Source: Thermomonas haemolytica (GTDB taxonomy: Bacteria > Pseudomonadota > Gammaproteobacteria > Xanthomonadales > Xanthomonadaceae). Taken from it: a stretch of 64,000 bases of DNA. The DNA is taken from positions 62,001 to 126,000 of the forward strand of contig NZ_SMAP01000004.1 in the NCBI RefSeq assembly GCF_004346265.1. Reading direction: 5' to 3'. The position numbers and the translations under genes were made by a program. Each line of letters opens with the position of its first letter. The stretch's first letter is position 1. Below, one piece after another: positions 15,198 to 24,947 of this stretch. Under the pieces are notes generated by a model that ran no database searches, had not been told where the DNA came from, and worked only from the letters and a program-made list of their open reading frames with translations.

Positions 15198-18050
15198 TTA
15201 CTTGGACTTGCCGAAGCTCCACTTGGCTTCCAGGTAGTACGCACGGCCCAGCACGTCGAAGTTGCTGCTGTTGTACGGCGCGCCGCTGTTGCCCGGATAG
15301 GAGCGCACGTCCATGGTCGGCATCCGGTTGGCCAGGTTGTTGACCAGCAGCGACAGCTTCAGGTCTTGGGTGACCTCGAAGTTGACGCTGGCGTTGAGGG
15401 TCGTGTACGAGCCGAGGCGGCCGGCACCGGCGTACCCGTAGCCAGCCGGCGTCAGGGTGGCGCGGTAGTTCGGGGTCGGGCCGAGGTAGTTGGCATACAC
15501 CGTGGTGGTCCAGCGGCCGAGGTTCCAGCCCGCCGAGGCGCTGGCCTTGTACTTCGGATCGGTGCTCCAGTACGGGTCGTTCAGCAGATCGATGGTCGGA
15601 TCACCCGGATACTGCTGGAACTCGTGCTTGAGGTTGCGGGTCCAGTTGCCGGACAGGTTCAGCTCGCCCCAGGCGCCCAGCCCCTGGCGGTAGTTGACGC
15701 CCAGCGCCACGGCATTCAGCGACTCGCTGGCGATGTTGACCTTCTTCACGTCGATCGACTGCACGGTGCCGGCGGCGCCGCGGTGGATCTGGCTCAGCGC
15801 GGCCTGGCAGGTGCCGGAGTTGATGTCCAGCGTGCCCAGGCGGCAGTTGGCCTCGTCGCGCATCAGCTGGTCGACGTTCTGCAGCGCCACCTCGTCCTTG
15901 ATGTTCCAGTGGTAGTAGTCGGCGCTGACCGAGAACTTGGCGGTCGGCGCCCACACCACGCCGTAGCTCCACACCGTGGCATTGATCGGCTTCAGGTCCG
16001 GGTTGCCGGACTGCTGGCCGAAGTAGTTCAGGTTGGAGTAGCGGGCCGGGCACTGGTCCACGTTGCCGGCGTCGTAGCCGAGCAGGGCGCAGTTGTAGTA
16101 GTCGGTGGTGAAGCTGTAGAAGCCGCTCACGCCCTGGAACTGGTCGGCCAGGGTCGGTGCCTTGAACGCGGTGCCGTACTTGCCGCGCAGCAGCAGCGAT
16201 TCGAACGGACGGTATTCCAGGCCGAGGCTGTAGGTGGGCTTGTCGATGGTGCGGCCGGCGGCGCGGAAGGCGTCGTAGCGGGCCGAGGTTGCGATGGTGA
16301 GCTTGTCCCACACCGGCAGGCGCAGCTCGCCGGTCACCGCGTAGCGCGAACGGCTGCCGCTGCCGCTGACCGCGGTGGTGCCCCAGATCTTGCCGTCCAG
16401 CAGCAGCGGGTCGGGATTGTAGGACCAGCCTTCGGTGCCGGCTTCTACCGCGATCGCCACGCCGGCGTCGCCGCCCGGCAGCGAGAACAGTGCGCCGTTG
16501 GTGAACTGCGCGCGCAGCAGGTTGTCGTAGGTGCTGCTGCGCGAGACGGTCTTGCCCATGAAGCTGTAGAAGTCCGACGGCGACATCAGGGTGTAGAACG
16601 CCGCGTAGTCCGGGGTGAACACCGGATAGGCGTCGTAGTACGGGTCCAGGCCCAGCTGCGGGCCCAGCACGTGCTGCTGGAAGTAGTCGTTGATCGGGTC
16701 GGCCAGACGGGCCAGGCTGATCTCGTCGAGCTTGTAGTGGGTACGGCTGATACTGATGTCGTAATCCCAGTTGGAATTGCCGCCGACGGTGCCGTTCACG
16801 CCCACCGTCACCGCGTAGGACGTGCTCTTGTTCTCGTCCATGGTGTTCTTCCAGCCGCCCATGTCCTCGGGCGTGAACGCGCGCTGCAGGTTCAGGAAGT
16901 CATCCAGGTTCGGGTCGTAGTAGTAGCCCCACTTCACGCTGGTGCCCCACCAGACGTAGTTCGAACCGATGTGGTACTTCACCTTTTCCTGGTTCAGCAG
17001 GACGTCGGCATACAGCTGCGCATCGCTGTTCAGGTCGAAGGTGGAGTGCACGTACAGCTGCGCGCTTTCCTTCTCGTTCTTCAGGGTGCGGTAGCCGGGG
17101 GTGTAGAACGAGCCGCAATAGTGGGTGTCGCCAAAGCCCGGGCGGGTCTGCAGATCCTCGGTGCCGCCGAAACCGGCCTTCACGTTGGCGCAGTTGTTCG
17201 GGTCCATGAAGTTGTAGCTGGTGAACGGGCTGTACACCAGCCAGTCGCGGCTGGCCAGCGGCGCCGCGCCGTTGTAGGCGTTCTGGTTGAACTGCTTGGT
17301 CAGGTCGCGCTGGTAGGCCCACACCGGGTCCACCTTCTCGGCCTGCACGCCCAGCAGGGTGTTCCAGCGGCCATCCTTGCTGGTGAAGCTGTCGGCGTAG
17401 CTCAGGCGCCCGCTGCGGCCGCCGCCTTCGTCATAGCCACCGATGCGGCCGCTGAGCACGGCGCCGTCGATGTTCTTCTTCAGGATGATGTTGACCACGC
17501 CGGCGATGGCGTCGGAGCCGTACAGCGAGGACTGGCCGCCGGGCAGGATCTCGATGCGGTCCACCAGGTCCACCGGGATACCGCTGATGTTGTTGAACAC
17601 GTCGGTGCCGTTGTACAGCGCCGGGTAGTTGGCCATCGGGCGGCCGTCGATCAGGTACTTGACGTAGCTCGGCGACAGGCCGAACAGGCTGAGGGTCTCG
17701 GCGCCCTGGGTGAACGAGGCCGAGCTCTGGTTGTTCTGCACGCCGCCGGTGGCGAACGAGCTCTTCTGCAGCACTTCGGCCACGTTGTTGAAGCCGCGGG
17801 CCTGGATGTCCTCGGCCGAGATGATGGTGACCGGGACGAAGGTCTCGACCTGGGTCTGCGGAATCAGCGAGCCGGTGACCACGATCTTGTCCAGATCCTT
17901 GGCCTTGCCTTCGGCCTTGGCGGCGGGCTGCTGGTCCTGGGGGGGCTGCGCGTTCTGGTCCTGGGCCATGGCGGCGGCAGGCAGCAGCAGGGCGGCCAGC
18001 GCGAGTGCCAGCGGGCGACGAAGGGGGGTGGAGCGGCGATGAACTGCCAT
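15198..18050 (-). CDS. TonB-dependent receptor
   Basis: A 950-residue outer-membrane receptor. A signal peptide ends near AAAMAQ (residue 30), followed by a proline/glutamine-rich linker and the TonB-box region (LDKIVVTGSLIPQ). The plug has VTIISAEDIQARGFNNVAEV, KYLIDGRPMANYP, DRIEILPGGQSSLYGSDAI and GVVNIILKK. The barrel follows, ending AKWSFGKSK. The FNNVAEVLQKSS plug style is that of xanthomonad receptors often linked to carbohydrates or peptides; the ligand is unknown. AAAGGA precedes the ATG on the minus strand. No neighbouring transport or regulatory gene points to a substrate. Confidence 0.9.
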   Translation of the reverse strand: MAVHRRSTPLRRPLALALAALLLPAAAMAQDQNAQPPQDQQPAAKAEGKAKDLDKIVVTGSLIPQTQVETFVPVTIISAEDIQARGFNNVAEVLQKSSFATGGVQNNQSSASFTQGAETLSLFGLSPSYVKYLIDGRPMANYPALYNGTDVFNNISGIPVDLVDRIEILPGGQSSLYGSDAIAGVVNIILKKNIDGAVLSGRIGGYDEGGGRSGRLSYADSFTSKDGRWNTLLGVQAEKVDPVWAYQRDLTKQFNQNAYNGAAPLASRDWLVYSPFTSYNFMDPNNCANVKAGFGGTEDLQTRPGFGDTHYCGSFYTPGYRTLKNEKESAQLYVHSTFDLNSDAQLYADVLLNQEKVKYHIGSNYVWWGTSVKWGYYYDPNLDDFLNLQRAFTPEDMGGWKNTMDENKSTSYAVTVGVNGTVGGNSNWDYDISISRTHYKLDEISLARLADPINDYFQQHVLGPQLGLDPYYDAYPVFTPDYAAFYTLMSPSDFYSFMGKTVSRSSTYDNLLRAQFTNGALFSLPGGDAGVAIAVEAGTEGWSYNPDPLLLDGKIWGTTAVSGSGSRSRYAVTGELRLPVWDKLTIATSARYDAFRAAGRTIDKPTYSLGLEYRPFESLLLRGKYGTAFKAPTLADQFQGVSGFYSFTTDYYNCALLGYDAGNVDQCPARYSNLNYFGQQSGNPDLKPINATVWSYGVVWAPTAKFSVSADYYHWNIKDEVALQNVDQLMRDEANCRLGTLDINSGTCQAALSQIHRGAAGTVQSIDVKKVNIASESLNAVALGVNYRQGLGAWGELNLSGNWTRNLKHEFQQYPGDPTIDLLNDPYWSTDPKYKASASAGWNLGRWTTTVYANYLGPTPNYRATLTPAGYGYAGAGRLGSYTTLNASVNFEVTQDLKLSLLVNNLANRMPTMDVRSYPGNSGAPYNSSNFDVLGRAYYLEAKWSFGKSK

Positions 18051-18280
18051 GTTGGGAGTCCTTTTGTTTTTCTAGGGGAGAGAAAATGCGCCCGGAATCA
18101 ATCGGTTGGGCGCGGCCCGATGGTATCGGGGCCGTGCACCATACACTGGTTTAACGGATTTTTCCCATGACCATAGGCACGGACGCCTGTTCTGGAATGT
18201 CAGGGATGTGCGGCATCGGGCGGGGCCGCGGGATCGCCAGCGCGTAAGATTTACCCGTTTCCTGCAGAGTCTTCTCGCCC

Positions 18281-19126
18281 ATGTCCCGCCTTCCCCCCCA
18301 TGCCGTCCAGGGCGAGCTCAAGCCACTCGCCAACGTCCGCAACATCATCGCCGTGGGGTCCGGCAAGGGCGGGGTGGGCAAGTCCACGGTGACGGTGAAC
18401 CTGGCGCTGGCGCTGGCGGCGGAAGGCCTGCGGGTGGGGGTGCTGGATGCCGATATCTACGGGCCCAGTATCCCCATGATGCTGGGCCTGTCCGGCCGCC
18501 CTGACAGCCCCGACGGCAAGACCATCCTGCCGCTGCGCGCGCATGGGGTGGAGGCGATGTCGATCGGGCTGCTGGTGGACCAGGACGCGGCCATGATCTG
18601 GCGCGGGCCGATGGTCACCCAGGCCTTGACGCAGATGCTGAACGAGACCCGCTGGGACGACCTCGACGTGCTGCTGCTGGACCTGCCGCCGGGCACCGGC
18701 GACATCCAGCTCACCCTGGCGCAGAAGGTGCCGGTGGCCGGCGCGGTGATCGTCACTACCCCGCAGGACGTGGCGACCCTGGACGCCAAGCGCGCGCTGA
18801 CGATGTTCCGCAAGGTGGGGATCGCGGTGCTCGGGCTGGTGGAGAACATGGCGATCCACGTTTGCGCGCAGTGCGGACACGCCGAGCACGTGTTCGGCGC
18901 GGGCGGGGGCGAGCGCATGGCGGCGCAGTACGAGGTGCCGCTGCTGGGCGCGCTGCCGCTGCAGGCGGCGATCCGTGAACAGGGTGATGCCGGGGTGCCG
19001 ATCGTCGCCGCGCAGCCACAGTCGCCGGCGGCGCAGGCCTACCGTGAGGCCGCGCGCGCACTGCTGGCGCAGCTGGAACAGCGTCCAGCCTTGCGCAGCG
19101 GGATTCTTGCTTCGCTGCTGGAGTAG
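18281..19126 (+). CDS. apbC: Fe-S cluster carrier ATPase, Mrp/ApbC
   Basis: ApbC/Mrp is a P-loop ATPase that carries and transfers Fe-S clusters. The 281-residue protein has the deviant Walker A GKGGVGKS at residues 28-35, LDADIYGPSIPMMLGL, DLPPGTGDIQLTLAQ, and the CxxC cluster ligands in HVCAQCGH. It lacks the N-terminal DUF59 domain of the longer E. coli Mrp; short forms like this are common in xanthomonads. The ATG at 18281 has no strong ribosome site. It lies 72 bases before dcd on the same strand. Confidence 0.93.
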   Translation: MSRLPPHAVQGELKPLANVRNIIAVGSGKGGVGKSTVTVNLALALAAEGLRVGVLDADIYGPSIPMMLGLSGRPDSPDGKTILPLRAHGVEAMSIGLLVDQDAAMIWRGPMVTQALTQMLNETRWDDLDVLLLDLPPGTGDIQLTLAQKVPVAGAVIVTTPQDVATLDAKRALTMFRKVGIAVLGLVENMAIHVCAQCGHAEHVFGAGGGERMAAQYEVPLLGALPLQAAIREQGDAGVPIVAAQPQSPAAQAYREAARALLAQLEQRPALRSGILASLLE

Positions 19127-19198
19127 GGGCTGCGTCTGCCAGCGTCGGTTCGGATTGGCTTACACTCGCCGGCCATCCCCGGTATCTGAATCCCGCCC

Positions 19199-19774
19199 AT
19201 GAGCATCAAGAGCGACCGCTGGATCCGGCGCATGGCCGAGCAGCACGGCATGATCGAGCCGTTCGCCCCCGGCCAGGTCAAGACCGCCGCCGACGGCCAC
19301 CGCATCGTCAGCTACGGCACCTCCAGCTACGGCTACGACGTACGCTGCGCGCGCGAGTTCAAGGTGTTCACCAATATCAACTCGACCATCGTCGATCCCA
19401 AGCACTTCGACCCGAAGAGCTTCGTGGACGTGGTGGACGATGTCTGCATCATCCCGCCCAACTCGTTCGCGCTGGCGCGCACCGTGGAGTACTTCCGCAT
19501 TCCGCGCGACACCCTGGTGGTGTGCCTGGGCAAGAGCACCTACGCCCGCTGCGGCATCATCGTCAACGTGACCCCGCTGGAACCGGAGTGGGAGGGGCAC
19601 GTCACCCTCGAGTTCAGCAACACCACGCCGCTGCCGGCGCGGATCTACGCGGGCGAAGGCGTGGCGCAGATGCTGTTCTTCCAGTCGGATGCCGACGACG
19701 TGTGCGAAACCAGCTACAGGGACCGCGGCGGCAAGTACCAGGGCCAGACCGGCGTGACCCTGCCGCGCACCTGA
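19199..19774 (+). CDS. dcd: dCTP deaminase
   Basis: Dcd deaminates dCTP to dUTP, supplying the dUMP precursor for dTMP. The 191-residue protein is full length and shows [38 protein letters not shown], the signature GKSTYARCG, and [21 protein letters not shown], with the catalytic glutamate in the last. The C-terminal [16 protein letters not shown] closes over the nucleotide. Xanthomonads keep apbC-dcd adjacent, as here. Confidence 0.95.
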   Translation: MSIKSDRWIRRMAEQHGMIEPFAPGQVKTAADGHRIVSYGTSSYGYDVRCAREFKVFTNINSTIVDPKHFDPKSFVDVVDDVCIIPPNSFALARTVEYFRIPRDTLVVCLGKSTYARCGIIVNVTPLEPEWEGHVTLEFSNTTPLPARIYAGEGVAQMLFFQSDADDVCETSYRDRGGKYQGQTGVTLPRT

Positions 19775-19783
19775 GCAAGCCCC

Positions 19784-20203
19784 TTACTTGCTGCCAGCAC
19801 CCAGCGCCGCGCGCAGGGTATTGACCCGCTGCACCAGCTCCTCCGGTGCATAGGGGCGGGCATGCGCCGCGCCCCAGACCGGGCGCGGCCAGGCGATGTC
19901 GTCGCGGAAGCGCGCGATCACATGCACGTGCAGCTGCGGCACCTGGTTGCCCAGTGCCGCCACGTTCAGCTTGTCCGGCTTGAACAGCGCCTTCAGCGCG
20001 CGCGCGGCGAGGTCGATTTCCGCGCTGAGCTGGGTGCGCTGCGCCGGGTCGAGGTCGATGATCTCCACCGCATCGGGCACCCGCGGGACCAGCACCAGCC
20101 ACGGATGGTTGGCATCGTCCATCAGCCGCACTTCGCACAGCGGAAGTTCGATCACCGGGGCGGTATCGTCGGCCAGGCGAGGATCGAGATGCCAGATGTT
20201 CAT
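19784..20203 (-). CDS. HIT family hydrolase
   Basis: A 139-residue histidine-triad protein. The nucleotide-binding triad is HVHVIAR (QLHVHVIARFRDD) with an N-terminal half containing NHPWLVLVPRVPDAVEIIDL. HIT proteins hydrolyse nucleotide conjugates such as AMP-lysine or dinucleoside polyphosphates; the natural substrate here is not known. The triad reads H-V-H-V-I rather than the usual H-x-H-x-H-x-x, as in the short bacterial HIT branch. Its ATG at 20203 overlaps the stop of the upstream hydrolase gene (TCAT on the plus strand), so the two are co-transcribed. Confidence 0.85.
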   Translation of the reverse strand: MNIWHLDPRLADDTAPVIELPLCEVRLMDDANHPWLVLVPRVPDAVEIIDLDPAQRTQLSAEIDLAARALKALFKPDKLNVAALGNQVPQLHVHVIARFRDDIAWPRPVWGAAHARPYAPEELVQRVNTLRAALGAGSK

Positions 20204-20865
20204 CGCAGGTGCTCCGTGAAGAACGAAAGCGTGCGCCGCCACGCCAGCGCGGAGGCCTCGGGGTGATAGGGCGGTTCGGGCGCGCGGTGGAAAGCGTGGT
20301 CGGCACCGGCATACACGAACACCTGCGCCTGCGGCTGCTTGCGCCGGTGGGCCTCGATCGCCTCGGGCGGGATGTGCGCGTCCAGCGCGCCGAAATGGAA
20401 CAGCAGCGGCGCCCGCGCCGGTTCGTCCAGGTACTGCACGTTGCGCGCGCCGTAATAGCTCACCGCCGGCAGCCCCAGCCGGGTGGCGGCCAGCAGGGCC
20501 ACGCTGCCGCCCCAGCAGAAGCCGACCACGCCCACGCGTAATCCTTCCGCCTGCAACGCCTCGGCGGCCGCCGCGGTGATCGCCACGGCCGATTCCATCC
20601 CCAATTGCGCCACCAGCTCACGGCCGCGGGCGGTGCCCTCGGCGTCGTAGGGCAGCACGGTGCGGGGTTCGAAGCGGTCGAAGAACGCCGGGGCCAGCGC
20701 CACGAACCCGGCCTCGGCCAACTGGGCGCAGACCGCGCGGATGTGGTCGGTGATGCCGAAGATTTCCTGCACCACCACTATCGCGCCGCGCGGGGTGCCC
20801 TGCGGATCTTCGCGCCAGGCCTGGAGTGGGCCGGAGGACGTGGGAAGCGCTTGCCAGTGACCCAT
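20200..20865 (-). CDS. Dienelactone hydrolase family protein
   Basis: A 221-residue alpha/beta hydrolase. The nucleophile elbow is G-F-C-W-G-G (VGVVGFCWGGSVALL), with cysteine as in dienelactone hydrolase; the acid and base are in FHFGALDAHIP and GADHAFHR. N-terminal VVVQEIFGITDHIRAVC is the conserved oxyanion region. This family includes carboxymethylenebutenolidases, but most members act on unknown esters, and no aromatic degradation genes are nearby. AGGAG lies upstream on the minus strand. It is translationally coupled to the HIT gene. Confidence 0.88.
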   Translation of the reverse strand: MGHWQALPTSSGPLQAWREDPQGTPRGAIVVVQEIFGITDHIRAVCAQLAEAGFVALAPAFFDRFEPRTVLPYDAEGTARGRELVAQLGMESAVAITAAAAEALQAEGLRVGVVGFCWGGSVALLAATRLGLPAVSYYGARNVQYLDEPARAPLLFHFGALDAHIPPEAIEAHRRKQPQAQVFVYAGADHAFHRAPEPPYHPEASALAWRRTLSFFTEHLR

Positions 20866-20947
20866 CGCGGGCTTCTCCTGCGGGCGTGTATGGCGGATGA
20901 CGCGATGCGCCGCCCGCTGCGGCCACGGCGGCGTCGCGGCGGGTGCG

Positions 20948-20953
20948 TATAAT
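20948..20953 (+). promoter_or_regulatory. -10 box upstream of rimO
   Basis: TATAAT, a perfect -10 hexamer, lies 26 bases before the rimO ATG. No good -35 hexamer is seen in the GC-rich stretch upstream, so the promoter depends on the -10 element. Confidence 0.55.
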
Positions 20954-20979
20954 TTCGCACCTTTTCGCGGCGCCAGCGC

Positions 20980-22344
20980 ATGTCCCTGCAACAACCAAAA
21001 GTCGGCTTCGTCAGCCTCGGCTGCCCCAAGGCGCTGGTGGATTCCGAACGCATCCTCACCCAGTTGCGGGTGGAGGGCTATGAGCTGGTGCAGACCTACG
21101 ACGACGCCGACGTGGTGGTGGTCAACACCTGCGGCTTCATCGATAGCGCGGTGGCCGAGTCGCTGGACGCCATCGGCGAGGCCATGGCCGAGAACGGCAA
21201 GGTCATCGTCACCGGCTGCCTGGGCAAGCGCGCGGACGTGATCCGGCAGGCGCATCCCGGCGTGCTGTCGATCAGCGGCCCGCAGGACTACGCCAGCGTG
21301 ATGGAGGCCGTGCACGCGGCGCTGCCGCCAAAGCATGACCCGTTCACCGACCTGCTGCCGGCTCCCCGTCGCCTGGGCGACGGGGAAATCGAGGGCGTCG
21401 GGCTGAAGCTCACGCCGAAGCACTACGCGTACCTGAAGATTTCCGAAGGCTGCAACCACCGCTGCAGCTTCTGCATCATCCCGTCCATGCGCGGCGACCT
21501 GGTCTCGCGCCCGGTGGACGAGGTGCTGCGCGAGGCCGAGAAGCTGGTGCGCGGCGGCGTCAAGGAGCTGCTGGTGGTCTCGCAGGACACCAGCGCCTAC
21601 GGCGTGGACCTGAAGTACGCCCCGCGACCGTGGCGCGACGGCCTGTACGAGACGCGGATGCGGGCGCTGTGCGAAGGCCTGTCCGAACTCGGTGTGTGGA
21701 CGCGGTTGCACTACGTCTATCCGTACCCGCACGTGGACGAGGTGATCCCGCTGATGGCGGATGGCAAGCTGCTGCCGTACCTGGACATCCCGTTCCAGCA
21801 CGCCAGCCCGCGCATCCTCAAGCTGATGAAGCGCCCGGGCGCGGTGGACAAGACCCTGGAGCGCATACAGCGCTGGCGTGCGATCTGCCCGGAGTTGACC
21901 CTGCGCAGCACCTTCATCGTCGGCTTTCCCGGCGAGACCGAGCAGGAGTTCGAGGAGCTGCTGGACTTCCTCGACGAGGCGCAGCTGGACCGCGTGGGCG
22001 CGTTCGCCTACTCGCCGGTGGAGGGCGCCGCGGCCAACGCGCTGCCGGGCCCGGTGCCGGAGGGCGTGAAGCAGGAGCGCCTGGCCCGCTTCATGGAGCG
22101 GCAGGCGGCGATTTCCGAAGCGCGCCTGGCGGCCAAGGTGGGCACCGTGCAGCAGGTGCTGGTGGACGCTATCGACGGCGAGCTGGCCATCGCCCGCTCG
22201 ATGGCGGATGCGCCGGAAATCGACGGCCTGGTGCAGGTGCAGGACGGCCGCGAGGCCGGCCTGAAGCCCGGCGAATTCGCCATGGTGCGGATCATGGGCA
22301 GCGACGAGCACGACCTGTACGGCGAGGTCGAGTACAACGCCTGA
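20980..22344 (+). CDS. rimO: Ribosomal protein uS12 methylthiotransferase
   Basis: RimO adds a methylthio group to an aspartate of ribosomal protein S12 using radical SAM chemistry and two Fe-S clusters. The 454-residue protein has the three expected parts: the UPF0004 domain with cysteines in SLGCPK, NTCGF and TGCLGKR; the radical SAM core with CNHRCSFC (CxxxCxxC); and a C-terminal TRAM domain ending LYGEVEYNA. The length matches the family. A short hairpin without T-run (22351-22374) follows the stop, so termination may depend on Rho. Confidence 0.95.
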   Translation: MSLQQPKVGFVSLGCPKALVDSERILTQLRVEGYELVQTYDDADVVVVNTCGFIDSAVAESLDAIGEAMAENGKVIVTGCLGKRADVIRQAHPGVLSISGPQDYASVMEAVHAALPPKHDPFTDLLPAPRRLGDGEIEGVGLKLTPKHYAYLKISEGCNHRCSFCIIPSMRGDLVSRPVDEVLREAEKLVRGGVKELLVVSQDTSAYGVDLKYAPRPWRDGLYETRMRALCEGLSELGVWTRLHYVYPYPHVDEVIPLMADGKLLPYLDIPFQHASPRILKLMKRPGAVDKTLERIQRWRAICPELTLRSTFIVGFPGETEQEFEELLDFLDEAQLDRVGAFAYSPVEGAAANALPGPVPEGVKQERLARFMERQAAISEARLAAKVGTVQQVLVDAIDGELAIARSMADAPEIDGLVQVQDGREAGLKPGEFAMVRIMGSDEHDLYGEVEYNA

Positions 22345-22462
22345 TGCCCCGCGGGCGGCCCGGCTGCCGCCCGTCCCCGCCTTCGGGCCGCCCGTCGGCC
22401 ACCGGCTGGATTCCGGATTCCACCCCCGTTAAGGTTGCGATGCCGCAATCCGAGGGTGCCCC

Positions 22463-22993
22463 GTGCCACGCCATCCACGCCCGCTTGCCCCCGCCGCCGT
22501 CCGCGGCTTCACCCTGGTGGAGCTGATGGTGACGGTGTCGGTGATCGCCATCCTCGCCGCCGTCGCGGTGCCGGGGATGACCGCCCTGATCAACAACAGC
22601 CGGCTCAATGGCCAGTCCGAGGAAATGCTGTCCTCGCTGCAGCTGGCCCGCGCCGAGTCCATCCGCCGCAACGCGCGGGTGACGGTCTGCCCCAGCACCG
22701 ACGGCTCCACCTGCACGTCCAGCACCTCCTGGAGCCAGTGGATCGTGCGCGGGCGCGACAACACCACCGGCACCGATGACGTGATCCGCAGCAATGCGGC
22801 CGCCGGCGGCGTGCAGATCAGCGGGCCGGCCGCGGGCATCGTGTTCAAGCCCTCGGGCCTGATCGATGCCCAGCAGGTGGTGACGGTGTGCATGCCCACC
22901 ACCAACCCAAGCCAGAACCAGCGCGCGCTGACGGTGATGATCAGCGGCGTGGTGTCTTCTTCCAAGGTCAACGGTGGCGGAACATGTCCGTGA
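22463..22993 (+). CDS. fimT: Type IV pilus minor pseudopilin FimT
   Basis: A 176-residue GspH/FimT family pseudopilin, first gene of a six-gene pilus operon. A short basic leader is followed by RGFTLVELMVTVSVIAILA, with the prepilin peptidase site before F and glutamate 5 intact. The C-terminal globular domain contains several cysteines (VTVCPSTDGSTCTSS). FimT-type minor pilins take part in pilus assembly and, in some species, DNA uptake. The GTG start has GAGGG at 22452-22456. It overlaps pilV by 10 bases. Confidence 0.88.
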   Translation: MPRHPRPLAPAAVRGFTLVELMVTVSVIAILAAVAVPGMTALINNSRLNGQSEEMLSSLQLARAESIRRNARVTVCPSTDGSTCTSSTSWSQWIVRGRDNTTGTDDVIRSNAAAGGVQISGPAAGIVFKPSGLIDAQQVVTVCMPTTNPSQNQRALTVMISGVVSSSKVNGGGTCP

Positions 22994-23484
22994 ACGTGAA
23001 GCGCAGTGCAGCAATCCGTAGTCGGCAAAGCGTGCCCCGGCTGGGGCGGTCGCGCATGCAGGGCATGGGCATGATCGAAGTGCTGGTCTCGGTGCTGGTG
23101 CTGGCGGTCGGGCTGCTGGGCATCGCCGCCATGCAGTCGCTGGCCCTGCGCGGTGGCCAAAGCTCGCTGGAGACCAGCCAGGCGATCATGCAGGCCAATT
23201 CCATCATCGAGGCGATGCGGGCCAATCCCACCGCCAACTACAACATCGGCAAGACCTGCAGCGCAGGTGCCATCACCGGCACCGATGCCCGCGCCCAGGA
23301 TCTGATCGCCTGGGTCAGTGCCATGAAGAACACCATTGGTAGCGGTGCCACCGATACCACCACCTGCGGCGAGATCGTCGGCTGCCCGGGCGCCTGCCTG
23401 GTGCGGGTGTACTGGGACGATTCGCGCGCCGGCAACGACCAGAACGGCGCCGCGCGCATGGTGGAGACGGGGGCCCGCATATGA
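22984..23484 (+). CDS. pilV: Type IV pilus modification protein PilV
   Basis: A 166-residue minor pilin. After a 28-residue leader, MQGMG is followed by MIEVLVSVLVLAVGLLGIAAM, the class III signal anchor; +1 is methionine rather than the more common phenylalanine, and glutamate at +3 takes the usual place within this spacing. The rest is a small globular domain with paired cysteines (CSAGAI, TTTCGEIVGCPGAC). PilV, PilW, PilX and PilE form the priming complex at the pilus tip with PilY1. Overlaps fimT upstream and pilW downstream by four bases. Confidence 0.9.
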   Translation: MSVNVKRSAAIRSRQSVPRLGRSRMQGMGMIEVLVSVLVLAVGLLGIAAMQSLALRGGQSSLETSQAIMQANSIIEAMRANPTANYNIGKTCSAGAITGTDARAQDLIAWVSAMKNTIGSGATDTTTCGEIVGCPGACLVRVYWDDSRAGNDQNGAARMVETGARI

Positions 23485-24359
23485 GCAAGCGCAAGACCAG
23501 CACCGCGACCCGGGGCAGGGCCCGGGGCCAGGGTGGTTTCGGCCTGATCGAGCTGATGATCGCGATGGTCCTCGGCCTGCTGGTGATGGGCGCGGCCTTC
23601 GCCGTGTTCCAGTCCAACCAGCGTAGCTTCCAGGCCAACGAGGGGCTGAACCGCATCCAGGAAAGCGCGCGCGTGGCCTATGAGTTGATCTCGCGCGACA
23701 TCCGCGCCGCCGGCGGCACCGCCTGCTCCAACCTGGCGCGGCCGGATGCGGAGCACACGCTCAATGCCGATGAAACCCAGCTGCTCACCGCGCCGGTGAG
23801 CGACAACGGCGCGACGGCCGGCACCGAGCTGGTGGCGGCTTCCGGCGACGACACCGCCTACCGCATCACCGCTGCGACCACCAGCAGCATCACCCTGGAT
23901 TCCAGCCAGATCGCGGATGCCAACGACGCGTTCAAGGCCGGCGACAAGCTCATCCTCTGCAACGCCAACCAGTTCTACGTGGTGACGGCCTCGGGGGTCA
24001 CCACCAATACCGTGAGCTTCTCCCCGGCCACGCCGGTGGCGATGAACGTCGATCCGATGGCGCCGCCGTCCACGGTGATGATCGCGCGCTATCGCAACGT
24101 GCGCTGGTACCGCAATGGCAATGGCCTGTATGTCTCGCGCAATGGCGCGGCGGGCCAGCAGGTGGCCGACGGTGTCACCGCGCTCAGCTTCGCCTACCGC
24201 CAGAACGGCTCCAACACCTATACCGCCACGCCCACCAGCTGGCCGGATGTGGTGGCGGTGCGGGTCAACATGACCCTGACCGGCACCAACCAGGTGGACA
24301 ACAAGACGGTGACGCGCAACGTGTCCAATGTCATCAGCCTGAGGAGCCGTACCCTGTGA
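23481..24359 (+). CDS. pilW: Type IV pilus minor pilin PilW
   Basis: A 292-residue PilW-type pilin, the longest of the set, as usual. The cleavage region is GGFGLIELMIAMVLGLLVMGA, with the glutamate at +5. The C-terminal domain is rich in serine, threonine and asparagine and holds two cysteines (AGGTACSN, LILCNAN). It belongs to the tip-priming complex that initiates pilus assembly. ATG overlaps pilV by four bases, and its own stop overlaps the GTG start of pilX by four bases, so synthesis is coupled along the operon. Confidence 0.92.
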   Translation: MSKRKTSTATRGRARGQGGFGLIELMIAMVLGLLVMGAAFAVFQSNQRSFQANEGLNRIQESARVAYELISRDIRAAGGTACSNLARPDAEHTLNADETQLLTAPVSDNGATAGTELVAASGDDTAYRITAATTSSITLDSSQIADANDAFKAGDKLILCNANQFYVVTASGVTTNTVSFSPATPVAMNVDPMAPPSTVMIARYRNVRWYRNGNGLYVSRNGAAGQQVADGVTALSFAYRQNGSNTYTATPTSWPDVVAVRVNMTLTGTNQVDNKTVTRNVSNVISLRSRTL

Positions 24360-24919
24360 ACAGGCCTGTCTTGATGCTCGTTTCCCGTGATCATGGCGCC
24401 GGTTCGGCGCGCCGCCAGCAGGGCATCTCGCTGGTGATCGTGCTGATCCTACTGATCGTGATGTCGGTGCTGGGCGTGGCGGTGCTGCGCAGCTCGGCGA
24501 TGCAGGAGCGCATGAGCGCCAACCTGCGCGATCGCAACCTGGCCTTCCAGGCCGCGGAAACCGCGCTGCGGGTCGCCCAGCAGGATGTACTGGGCAATGC
24601 AGCCATTTCGGACCTGCAGTACGGGATGACCCTGGCCGAGATGCGCGCGGCCGGCAAGCCGGTGTTCTGCTCCGCCAATGGCATTTGCGATGCCACCACG
24701 GGTGAAACGCCGGTGGCCAAGACCGCCCCGGACGGGCGCTCCACCTACACCATCGAATACCTCGGCACCGGCAAGGGCTCCACCTTGCAGGGCGTGTGCG
24801 AGACCACCGCCGCCATCTCCAACTACCAGTGTCAGCGCCCGATGTTCCGCATCACCGCCCGCGGCCGTACCGCGGGCTCGGCGGAAGTGGTGCTGCAAGC
24901 CAATGTCGTCAGCCGCTGA
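24356..24919 (+). CDS. pilX: Type IV pilus assembly protein PilX
   Basis: A 187-residue PilX-like pilin. RRQQGISLVIVLILLIVMSV is the signal anchor, lacking the conserved glutamate at +5, which is normal for PilX; ERMSANLRDRNLAFQAAETAL is the conserved helix after it. The globular part has cysteines in VFCSANGICDATT and CETTAA...CQRP. The GTG start overlaps the pilW stop (GTGA), which fixes it. It lies 28 bases before pilY1. Confidence 0.9.
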   Translation: MNRPVLMLVSRDHGAGSARRQQGISLVIVLILLIVMSVLGVAVLRSSAMQERMSANLRDRNLAFQAAETALRVAQQDVLGNAAISDLQYGMTLAEMRAAGKPVFCSANGICDATTGETPVAKTAPDGRSTYTIEYLGTGKGSTLQGVCETTAAISNYQCQRPMFRITARGRTAGSAEVVLQANVVSR

Positions 24920-24947
24920 TCGTCCGCGACAGCAAAGAGAGCCTGCC

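Noticed and set aside
14856-18170. Long plus-strand open frame across the second TonB-dependent receptor
   Set aside because: Same reason: it lies opposite a full-length receptor with signal peptide, plug and barrel and has the composition of a frame shadow.
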